Below, in pieces: positions 1 to 5,105 of a stretch of DNA of 6,097 bases. Made by a program: the position numbers and the translations under genes. The notes beneath the pieces are model-generated. The model did not search any database, was not told the origin of the DNA, and saw only the letters and a list, made by a program, of their open reading frames with translations. Source of the DNA: Cryomorphaceae bacterium (GTDB lineage Bacteria; Bacteroidota; Bacteroidia; Flavobacteriales; Schleiferiaceae); contig DLWR01000047.1 in NCBI GenBank assembly GCA_003444795.1, forward strand, positions 1 through 6,097, written 5' to 3'. The stretch's first letter is position 1, and each line of letters begins with the position of its first letter.

Positions 1-70
1 CAACCTCGCCAACCACCTCAAGGCCATTAAAGGTATCGACCGCGTGGAGCGGGAGTTTACGAGGGCGTAG
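1..70 (+). CDS. C-terminal fragment of a gene running in from the left; possible RelA/SpoT ACT-domain tail
   Basis: An open frame (first full codon at base 2) encodes 22 residues, NLANHLKAIKGIDRVEREF followed by TRA, and stops at TAG (68-70). The pattern 'L..HLKAIKGIDRVER' resembles the last helix and strand of an ACT domain, most like the extreme C-terminus of long RelA/SpoT (p)ppGpp synthetase/hydrolases, where 'L...I..I.GV..V.R' is typical. ACT domains also end other proteins such as amino-acid biosynthetic enzymes, so the identity is tentative. What is seen directly is only an in-frame, ACT-like tail. The gene is convergent with queE across the repeat-bearing spacer at 71-234. Confidence 0.45.
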   Translation, partial: NLANHLKAIKGIDRVEREFTRA

Positions 71-78
71 GCGTTAAA

Positions 79-118
79 GAGCTCAAGAGTTCAAGAGTTC
101 AAGGGTGAAAGGGTTTAA
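79..118 (+). repeat. Left array of degenerate 8-bp tandem repeats
   Basis: Five consecutive octamers can be read: GAGCTCAA, GAGTTCAA, GAGTTCAA, GGGTGAAA, GGGTTTAA. The middle two are identical and the outer units diverge. The array starts 8 bases after the stop codon of the upstream plus-strand gene. It faces a second octamer array at 194-233 that has the opposite strand sense, and both end towards the centre in a GGGTTTAA or GGTTTTAA unit. It does not look coding. Confidence 0.75.
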
Positions 119-193
119 ATGGGATGGAAATTCTGGGTGGCTCAGCGGAGTCCTAGGCCTCCAAATGGATAAGACACTTCGTGTGCAGATCGC
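119..193. other. 75-bp core between facing octamer arrays
   Basis: This spacer contains no open reading frame of note. It has short self-complementary parts: GGAG (147-150) can pair with CTCC (159-162) around overlapping palindromes CCTAGG and AGGCCT, and ACAC (174-177) can pair with GTGT (181-184) across a TTC loop. With the two flanking arrays it looks like one repeat-bounded element, but copy number elsewhere cannot be judged from one window. Confidence 0.4.
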
Positions 194-233
194 TTAAAAC
201 CCTTCTACCCTTCTACTCTTCTACCCATTCACC
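194..233 (-). repeat. Right array of degenerate 8-bp tandem repeats, inverted relative to the left array
   Basis: Plus-strand octamers are TTAAAACC, CTTCTACC, CTTCTACT, CTTCTACC, CATTCACC. On the minus strand these read GGTGAATG, GGTAGAAG, AGTAGAAG, GGTAGAAG, GGTTTTAA. This has the same purine-rich style and the same inner boundary unit as the left array (GGGTTTAA there). The array ends one base before the queE stop codon (235-237), so it occupies the 3' untranslated region of the minus-strand cluster. Confidence 0.75.
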
Positions 234-234
234 C

Positions 235-846
235 TCACGGCATGCCAATGTACTTGTGCGTCTGAAGCGAGAGACGCCATTCAGGATGCTGCTCCAAGAA
301 ATCCACGATGAGCGGCAGCGTTTTGTCCCGCTTTGACCATTCAGGCTGGAGGAAGAGTTGGCAGTCTGGACCGCATTGGGAGGCGTGTTCCTTTGCCCAT
401 CGAAGGTCATCCGAGTTGTAGACGATTACTTTGAGCTCATGCGCGGCCGCATACCATTCGGGACGAGGCGCCTTGGTTTTCTTCGGCGACAAACAAACCC
501 AATCCCATGTACCCGTGAGCGGATAAGCTCCCGACGTTTCTAAGTGTACCCGTTTCCCCGCATCTTTAAGAGCAGAGGTAAGGGGCTTCATGTCCCACAT
601 GAGGGGCTCACCGCCGGTGATGACGACAGTTTGGTCCGTTGCGCTCAATTGCTCCAACATGGATTCTATGGGGGTCAATGGATGCATGCCAGCATCCCAG
701 GACTCTTTAACATCACACCAGTGGCAGCCCACATCGCACCCCCCGATTCGGAAAAAGTACGAAGGCCTACCCGTATGGGCTCCTTCGCCTTGGACGGTCC
801 GGAAGGCCTCCATCAAGGGAAGCATGCGTGGATTAGCCTCGGCCAT
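235..846 (-). CDS. queE: 7-carboxy-7-deazaguanine synthase (radical SAM)
   Basis: This 203-residue protein should convert 6-carboxy-tetrahydropterin to 7-carboxy-7-deazaguanine, the ring-contraction step on the way to preQ0 and queuosine, using SAM, a [4Fe-4S] cluster and Mg2+. Near the N-terminus 'FRTVQGEGAHTGRPS' (15-29) is the characteristic QueE entry motif. C37, C41 and C44 form the CxxxCxxC cluster motif ending in CDVKESW. GGEP (78-81) is the SAM-binding motif, and ETSG (103-106), SPK (120-122) and the C-terminal 'LQTHKYIGMP' are also family signatures. At 203 residues it is a compact but complete QueE. The ATG at 844-846 lies inside the end of folD (14-nt overlap), which suggests translational coupling. 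The TGA stop abuts the right-hand octamer array. No other queuosine gene is visible here. Confidence 0.95.
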   Translation of the reverse strand: MAEANPRMLPLMEAFRTVQGEGAHTGRPSYFFRIGGCDVGCHWCDVKESWDAGMHPLTPIESMLEQLSATDQTVVITGGEPLMWDMKPLTSALKDAGKRVHLETSGAYPLTGTWDWVCLSPKKTKAPRPEWYAAAHELKVIVYNSDDLRWAKEHASQCGPDCQLFLQPEWSKRDKTLPLIVDFLEQHPEWRLSLQTHKYIGMP

Positions 847-1690
847 CTGCAGCGCGCAAGGTGTTCATCAAAAGGCCTACTCGCGTCATCAAGCCGACTC
901 CGCCTGGAACTGGCGTGATGGCGGATGCAATGGGTTCTACTCTCTCAAAATCCACGTCTCCCACGAGTTTTTCCTCCAAACGGTTAATCCCAACATCAAT
1001 GACGATAGCACCGGGCTTGACATGCTTGGGTTTGATGTAGAGGGGTTTGCCAACGGCTGCTATGAGGATATCTGCTTGGCGCGTCATCTCCTCTAGGTTG
1101 GGCGTTTTGCTATGGGTCAAGGTGGCCGTCGCATTGCCCAATTTGCCGTTGCGGCCCAACAGGATACTCATGGGCGACCCCACAATATGACTACGACCTA
1201 CAATCACCGCGTGCTTGCCCTCTGTGGAAATCTCATAATGTTCCAAAAGCAAGAGCACCCCAAATGGGGTCGCTGGCAGATAGGTTGGCAAACCCAACGC
1301 CATGCGGCCCACATTGTCTGGATGAAAGCCGTCGACATCCTTTTCGGGATCAATAGCCAAGAGGATGCGCTTGTCGTCAATATGCTTAGGTATTGGGAGT
1401 TGCACAATGTATCCACTCACGGAGGGATTGGCATTGAGTTGCTGAATTTCATGCAGTACTTCCTCCTCCGATGCGGTGGCAGGAAGGTGAATCAGGGTGG
1501 ATTCAAAACCCACTTCCTCACAGTCTTTCACCTTGCCGCGCACATAGGCGCGGGATGCCGGGTCGTCACCCACTAGAATGGCGGCCAAATGAGGTCGATT
1601 CTTTCCCGCAGCTAGGCGATCCGCGACCTCTTGCTTGATTTTCTCTTTACACGCCGCAGCTGCGACTTTACCACTCAGTAACTGGGCCAT
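833..1690 (-). CDS. folD: Bifunctional methylene-THF dehydrogenase / methenyl-THF cyclohydrolase
   Basis: This 285-residue cytosolic enzyme interconverts 5,10-methylene-THF, 5,10-methenyl-THF and 10-formyl-THF, supplying formyl groups for purines and initiator tRNA. The catalytic domain shows 'SRAYVRGK' with Y49 and the probable catalytic K53, 'VQLPIP' with Q97, and 'KDVDGFHP' with D120. The Rossmann domain has the NAD(P) loop 'VGRSHIVGSP' (164-173), and 'TPVPGGVG' (259-266) closes the fold. Length matches the family. The base after GGVG encodes Leu267 where most FolD proteins have Pro (GGVGPMT), a minor oddity. The start ATG shares one base with the ffh stop (TAATG), and the 3' end overlaps the queE start, so it is the middle gene of a compact operon. 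Confidence 0.97.
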   Translation of the reverse strand: MAQLLSGKVAAAACKEKIKQEVADRLAAGKNRPHLAAILVGDDPASRAYVRGKVKDCEEVGFESTLIHLPATASEEEVLHEIQQLNANPSVSGYIVQLPIPKHIDDKRILLAIDPEKDVDGFHPDNVGRMALGLPTYLPATPFGVLLLLEHYEISTEGKHAVIVGRSHIVGSPMSILLGRNGKLGNATATLTHSKTPNLEEMTRQADILIAAVGKPLYIKPKHVKPGAIVIDVGINRLEEKLVGDVDFERVEPIASAITPVPGGVGLMTRVGLLMNTLRAADGRG

Positions 1691-3024
1691 TATCGGGGCA
1701 TGTTTTTCATCATGTTCATCATCTGCTGGCGTCCACCTTTGCCTTGCATCATCTTCATCATTTTGCTCATGTCCTCAAACTGTTTGACGAGCTTGTTGAC
1801 ATCTGCAACGGTGCGGCCCGAACCCTTGGCGATACGCGCACGGCGGTTTCCGTTGAGAATGCTGGGGTTTTCGCGCTCTTTAGGAGTCATAGACTTGATC
1901 ATCGCCTCCACGTGCTTGAAGGCATCGTCGGGAATATCGATGTTTTTCATTGCTTTCCCTACCCCGGGAATCATGCCCATGAGATCCTTCATGGAACCCA
2001 TTTTTTTGACTTGCTGGATTTGGTCCAAAAAGTCATCAAAGCCAAAGGAGTTGGTGGCAATCTTTTTGGACATCTTTCGCGCCGCCTCCTGGTCAAACTG
2101 CTCTTGTGCCCGTTCAACAAGGGAAATGACATCGCCCATACCCAAGATACGGTCCGCCATGCGCTCCGGATAGAAGACATCCAAAGCTTCCATTTTTTCG
2201 CCAGTTCCGATGAACTTGATAGGCACTTCCACCACGCTGCGAATCGTCAACGCGGCACCGCCACGGGTATCGCCATCCAACTTTGTCAGGATGACCCCGC
2301 TGTAGTCGAGTGCATCGTGGAAGGCTTTGGCGGTGTTGACCGCGTCTTGACCGGTCATGGCGTCCACCACAAACAAGGTTTCTTGAGGCTGTACCTCGGA
2401 ATGAATGGCTTTGATTTCCGCCATGAGGGCCTCATCCACCGCTAAGCGACCCGCCGTATCAATCAAGAGGTAGTTGTAGCCTTCCGCCTTGGCCTTTTGC
2501 TGGGCTTTTTGGGCGATTACCACGGGGTCCTTTTCCTCCGGCATGGAGAAGACGTCGATGGCGACCTGGGTACCGAGCGTGTGCAACTGGTCGATAGCCG
2601 CCGGACGGTAGACGTCCGCGGCTGCCAGAAGCACCTTGCGGCCCTTTTTTCGCTTGAGGTGAAAACCTAGTTTAGCCGTGAAGGTGGTTTTACCTGAACC
2701 TTGCAAACCTGCCATCAATACCGTCTGCAGCCCAGTGCCCGCAGCGATTTCCACGGCTTGACCTCCCATGAGTGACGCCATTTCATCGCGGACAATCTTG
2801 ACCATGGCCTGGCCAGGTTGGACAGCCTTGATAACGTCTTGGCCCATCGCTTGGTCCTTGACGCGGTCCGTAAATTCTTTGGCGATCTTATAGTTGACAT
2901 CCGCATCGACAAGGGCACGGCGGATTTCTTTGACCGTTTCTGCAATATTGATATCGGTGATTCGGCCACGACCGCTGAGGCGATGAATGGCGGAGTCGAT
3001 CCGTTCGGTTAGGCCTTCAAACAT
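1690..3024 (-). CDS. ffh: Signal recognition particle GTPase Ffh (SRP54)
   Basis: This 444-residue protein binds 4.5S RNA and signal sequences of nascent inner-membrane and exported proteins and docks with FtsY. The N domain occupies about residues 1-90 (start MFEGLTERI). The G domain shows the P-loop GLQGSGKTT (106-114), DVYRPAA (137-143), DTAGR (189-193), TKLD with GDTRGG (247-256) and GTGE (273-276). The M domain runs from about 300 to the end, with 'SGRTVADVNKLVKQF' (402-416) as the RNA-binding helix-turn-helix and a Met-rich C-terminus (MMKMMQGKGG, QQMMNMMKNM) typical of the flexible signal-sequence-binding part. Length and all motifs are intact. The stop TAA overlaps the folD start by one base. 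Pirin lies 24 bp upstream on the same strand. Confidence 0.98.
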   Translation of the reverse strand: MFEGLTERIDSAIHRLSGRGRITDINIAETVKEIRRALVDADVNYKIAKEFTDRVKDQAMGQDVIKAVQPGQAMVKIVRDEMASLMGGQAVEIAAGTGLQTVLMAGLQGSGKTTFTAKLGFHLKRKKGRKVLLAAADVYRPAAIDQLHTLGTQVAIDVFSMPEEKDPVVIAQKAQQKAKAEGYNYLLIDTAGRLAVDEALMAEIKAIHSEVQPQETLFVVDAMTGQDAVNTAKAFHDALDYSGVILTKLDGDTRGGAALTIRSVVEVPIKFIGTGEKMEALDVFYPERMADRILGMGDVISLVERAQEQFDQEAARKMSKKIATNSFGFDDFLDQIQQVKKMGSMKDLMGMIPGVGKAMKNIDIPDDAFKHVEAMIKSMTPKERENPSILNGNRRARIAKGSGRTVADVNKLVKQFEDMSKMMKMMQGKGGRQQMMNMMKNMPR

Positions 3025-3043
3025 ATCTGAGGAATTGAAGGCA

Positions 3044-3051
3044 CAAAGTTA
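3044..3051 (-). promoter_or_regulatory. Possible -7 box upstream of ffh
   Basis: On the minus strand this reads TAACTTTG, an exact match to the Bacteroidetes -7 consensus TAnnTTTG. It shares its TAA with the pirin stop codon and lies 19 bases before the ffh ATG, leaving room for a short leader. I found no TTG at the expected -33 distance, so an internal ffh promoter is possible but weakly supported. Confidence 0.3.
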
Positions 3052-3768
3052 ACCCATTCGGGGGAGCTGCAGGGGAAGATCTATGGCCAAAACGTAGGCA
3101 TCTTCCGTCGCAGTAACCGCATAGGATTCTTGGCCCCAAACACCGGCTGCATCTCTTGTGCCGAGTGCCTGACTGTCGACGGAAATAGCGCCCTCAATGA
3201 CAAAGAAATAGACGCCATTTTCGGCCCGCTTACAGGCGTAATCGCGCCGCGTTCCGGCGGAGATTCGGGTCAGATTAAACCATGCTTGTTGATGGATGCC
3301 CAAGCCATCTCCCTTCCCCATGGGGTTCACAACCGCATGCCACTCGCGCTTCACCGCATCGCTATCGTAGTAGCGCTGGCCGTACTGAGGAGTCACATTG
3401 CGCTCCTCCGGAAAGAGCCAAATCTGCAGCAGCGTGCATGCCTCATCCGACTTTGCGTTGTATTCCGAGTGAAAAACACCGGTGCCGGCGGACATGGCTT
3501 GAACCTCTCCCGCATGCAGCACCTCTTTGTTGCCCATCGAATCCTGATGCTCCAACGCACCCGTCAATGGAATGGTCACGATTTCCATGTTGTCATGGGG
3601 ATGCTTGCCAAAACCCATACCCCCTGCAATCCAGTCGTCGTTGAGCACGCGAAGCACCCCAAAATGAACACGCTCTGGGTTGTGGTAGGAGGCAAAAGAA
3701 AACGTATGGTGGCTGTTGAGCCAGCCGTGATTGGCATGGCCGCGCGTATGAGCTTGATGAAGGATCAT
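3049..3768 (-). CDS. Pirin family protein (bicupin, YhhW/quercetinase-like)
   Basis: This 239-residue bicupin is the usual length for bacterial pirins such as E. coli YhhW. The N-terminal cupin carries 'HFGVLRVLNDDWIAGGMGFG' (35-54), HPHDNMEIV with H56 and H58, and 'AGTGVFHSEYN' with H100 and E102. These are the four expected metal ligands of the pirin metal site. The C-terminal cupin (about 150-239) lacks an equivalent His cluster, as is usual in the family. Some members oxidise quercetin in vitro, but the physiological substrate of most bacterial pirins is unknown, so no specific reaction is claimed. It is probably cytosolic since no signal peptide is seen. It is the first gene of the minus-strand run leading into ffh-folD-queE, with a 24-bp gap to ffh, and has its own candidate promoter at 3816-3823. 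Confidence 0.95.
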   Translation of the reverse strand: MILHQAHTRGHANHGWLNSHHTFSFASYHNPERVHFGVLRVLNDDWIAGGMGFGKHPHDNMEIVTIPLTGALEHQDSMGNKEVLHAGEVQAMSAGTGVFHSEYNAKSDEACTLLQIWLFPEERNVTPQYGQRYYDSDAVKREWHAVVNPMGKGDGLGIHQQAWFNLTRISAGTRRDYACKRAENGVYFFVIEGAISVDSQALGTRDAAGVWGQESYAVTATEDAYVLAIDLPLQLPRMG

Positions 3769-3792
3769 GTGTGTGAATTTCTTAATAGACTA

Positions 3793-3810
3793 ACAGACCA
3801 AATGGACTGT
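3793..3810. promoter_or_regulatory. Imperfect 18-bp palindrome near the predicted pirin transcription start
   Basis: The plus strand reads ACAGACC-AAAT-GGACTGT, two 7-base arms with one mismatch (T opposite T or A opposite A). It lies 5 bases downstream of the candidate -7 box at 3816-3823, so it would cover the transcription start and early leader of pirin. Position and size suit an operator, or a small hairpin at the mRNA 5' end. No known regulator is recognised. Confidence 0.3.
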
Positions 3811-3815
3811 AGGTT

Positions 3816-3823
3816 CAAAGGTA
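3816..3823 (-). promoter_or_regulatory. Candidate -7 box of the pirin (and possibly ffh-folD-queE) promoter
   Basis: The minus strand reads TACCTTTG, an exact fit to TAnnTTTG. It lies 47 bases before the pirin ATG, downstream of the terminator of the preceding gene, and in the only sizeable gap ahead of the four-gene cluster. A -33 TTG is not evident (the nearest is an AGTG about 17-20 bases upstream), which lowers confidence. Confidence 0.45.
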
Positions 3824-3860
3824 CATGTGCGTGTTTAAGCACTTGCGCTGAGTTTAAACG

Positions 3861-3889
3861 AAAACACCGGCTGTATGGCCGGTGCTTTT
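3861..3889 (-). terminator. Rho-independent-type terminator of the Cys-rich PDZ gene
   Basis: A perfect 7-bp GC-rich stem, CACCGGC (3865-3871) with GCCGGTG (3878-3884), encloses a 6-base loop. It is followed on the minus strand by TTTT (3864-3861), and on the plus strand by TTTT (3886-3889), so it could act in both directions. It begins about 24 bases beyond the TAA of the gene ending at 3913, and separates that gene from the pirin promoter. Confidence 0.8.
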
Positions 3890-3912
3890 CATGTGTTTGG
3901 GGATGCGGTGTG

Positions 3913-5004
3913 TTAGTTTTCGTCTTTCTTGATCACGATCACTTTCACGCGCTTTTCGCCATTGTCGCCCATCTCCTCCGTGATCTGCACGTTATCACCC
4001 AATGCTTGTGCCGTGCCACCCGTGATGATTTCGACCTCGCCCTGTCCTATGCCTGGAAGACCGCGCACCAAACCACCCATGGGCATGCCCATCATTGGAG
4101 CGGTGGGAATTAAAAAGCCGCTCACCTTCGCCTTCTTTCCGTCGCGGCGGTAGGTCACCAAAATGGCGTCACCCGTTTTCTTGTCCACCATGGCGTCCAT
4201 CATACCTTGCTCGCTGACCACTTTTTGCGCGTCAACCCCCACAATGATATCCCCAACCTTCAGACCGAGAGCAGCCGCCGTAGATGCAGGAATTACCTCC
4301 ACGACCAATGCACCTTGGATGTCTTCACGCTTTTCCAGCTTAACTCCCAATGTGCCTTTGTCTGCGGATACAAATACCGCGTTCCCAGAGGACATGGGAT
4401 GGTGCTCTATCCAGTTCATTCCTGCGCCAGTCATGCCAGAGACCTCTTCGCCTTCTCCACGGAACATAAACACATGCGGTTCGCCTGAAAAAGCTCCTTC
4501 TGGCAATTCCACACCGTCCAGATGAATCATGACGTCTTCCAAAGATTCACCTTGGCCCAGATTTGCGCGCTTCATCACTTTGACGATCACCTTGGTGGAG
4601 TCTCCTGAAACAATGGTATCCACGGTCATTTCTGTGCTTTCGCCCATTTTGTGCATCCGATGCATGGGAGCCTCTCCCAGGTGCACCTGGCCGCCCTGAA
4701 TGCGATGCATGGTTACCACCTGTGGCTTGTTGGCGCCTTCCTGACAGGCACCACAACACTGCTTGCCCACCTGACCTTCGCCATGGGCGCAAGATTCCTT
4801 CTTTGCTGCGCCCTGTTCCGCACAATTGCCAGCGGGCTTAGCGGCTGCCTTGTCTGCGCAACAGGATTTGGCGGCATCTGAGGGTTTTTCCGCACAAGCG
4901 GCTTGTTCCGTTTTCTGTTCGCTGCAGCATGATTTGGGGGCTTCTTGCGCTTTCATCGCTAGGGATGACAAAAACATCAAGAGTATGAAGGATCTGATTT
5001 TCAT
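3913..5004 (-). CDS. Exported Cys-rich, single-PDZ-domain protein of unknown function
   Basis: This 363-residue protein starts with a type I signal peptide (MKIRSFILLMFLSSLAMKAQ); cleavage is likely near residue 19, and there is no lipobox Cys. Residues 20-92 form a low-complexity Ala/Lys/Glu segment with ten Cys at 26, 27, 37, 48, 49, 61, 72, 83, 84 and 87, i.e. one cluster about every 11 residues, ending in CCGAC with a CxxC. Residues 97-122 are Met/His-rich (MHR, PMHRMHKM). A probably beta-rich region follows (about 123-212), then a PDZ domain (about 216-300) with binding loop GTLGV and 'PASTAAALGLKVGDIIVGVD'. A Met-Gly-Pro linker (PMMGMPMGG, 303-311) leads to a C-terminal strand region ending KRVKVIVIKKDEN. 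No protease catalytic domain is present. Metal binding or thiol chemistry in the periplasm is an inference. The ATG at 5002-5004 was chosen because it begins the signal peptide; a longer frame to 5103 starts with TTG and puts 33 residues before it. Confidence 0.85.
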   Translation of the reverse strand: MKIRSFILLMFLSSLAMKAQEAPKSCCSEQKTEQAACAEKPSDAAKSCCADKAAAKPAGNCAEQGAAKKESCAHGEGQVGKQCCGACQEGANKPQVVTMHRIQGGQVHLGEAPMHRMHKMGESTEMTVDTIVSGDSTKVIVKVMKRANLGQGESLEDVMIHLDGVELPEGAFSGEPHVFMFRGEGEEVSGMTGAGMNWIEHHPMSSGNAVFVSADKGTLGVKLEKREDIQGALVVEVIPASTAAALGLKVGDIIVGVDAQKVVSEQGMMDAMVDKKTGDAILVTYRRDGKKAKVSGFLIPTAPMMGMPMGGLVRGLPGIGQGEVEIITGGTAQALGDNVQITEEMGDNGEKRVKVIVIKKDEN

Positions 5005-5027
5005 CTGTTTGATTTTAAGGGAAGCGG

Positions 5028-5035
5028 TAAAGATA
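5028..5035 (-). promoter_or_regulatory. Weak -7-like box for the Cys-rich PDZ gene
   Basis: The minus strand reads TATCTTTA, one base off TAnnTTTG, with a TTA (5057-5055) 19 bases upstream as a poor -33. The start codon lies 23 bases downstream. It is the best candidate in the spacer for this gene but below consensus at both elements. Confidence 0.3.
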
Positions 5036-5068
5036 CGCGCAAAGCAGAGCCCCTTAATAGCGGATGTC

Positions 5069-5101
5069 TTTGGTAGGAAACGTGCTTGGTTCCTACCTTT
5101 C
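5069..5101 (+). promoter_or_regulatory. Candidate promoter of the MFS transporter gene
   Basis: TTTG (5069-5072) matches the Bacteroidetes -33 element, and TACCTTTC (5094-5101), one base off TAnnTTTG, follows after 21 bases, an acceptable spacing. The transcription start would fall at or very near the ATG at 5106, implying a leaderless or nearly leaderless mRNA. An alternative box, TGTCTTTG (5065-5072), would give a leader of about 27 bases but has no clear -33. Confidence 0.35.
5072..5097. promoter_or_regulatory. Perfect 8-bp inverted repeat, possible operator
   Basis: GGTAGGAA (5072-5079) is the exact reverse complement of TTCCTACC (5090-5097), with a 10-base spacer and arm centres 18 bp apart, roughly two helical turns. 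It touches the candidate -33 and -7 elements of the MFS promoter and ends 8 bases before its start codon. A dimeric regulator binding here would block that promoter and could also affect the divergent PDZ gene. It could alternatively form an RNA hairpin if transcription starts further upstream. Confidence 0.5.
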
Positions 5102-5105
5102 AAAC

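Noticed and set aside
79..233. CRISPR array
   Set aside because: Repeat units are 8 bp and directly adjacent, without unique spacers, and no cas genes are nearby.
590..1576. Plus-strand open frames opposite queE and folD
   Set aside because: Both are antisense to well-supported enzymes, with no domain signatures or start signals.
1744..2445. Plus-strand open frame of 233 codons opposite ffh
   Set aside because: It is antisense to an intact Ffh with all GTPase motifs; the His-rich translation is a by-product of the complementary codons.
3852..3859. GTTTAAAC 8-bp palindrome near the pirin promoter
   Set aside because: It is short and isolated, with no second copy near a promoter element; an isolated 8-bp palindrome like this can easily occur by chance.
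3130..4113. Long plus-strand open frame of 327 codons opposite pirin and the end of the PDZ gene
   Set aside because: It lies antisense to two clearly conserved genes, runs through the terminator hairpin and promoter region between them, and its translation shows no recognisable domain. It is a shadow of coding bias.
3913..5004. Interpretation as a DegP/HtrA or Ctp-type protease because of the PDZ domain
   Set aside because: No Ser-His-Asp triad region (such as GNSGG) or tail-specific protease core is present. The region before the PDZ domain is Cys-rich and then Met/His-rich, and too short for a trypsin fold.
5005..5103. 33-residue N-terminal extension of the Cys-rich PDZ protein from a TTG at 5103
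   Set aside because: It would precede a textbook signal peptide, would run through the inverted repeat and promoter region, and would begin almost at the divergent gene's start. The ATG at 5002-5004 is far more likely.
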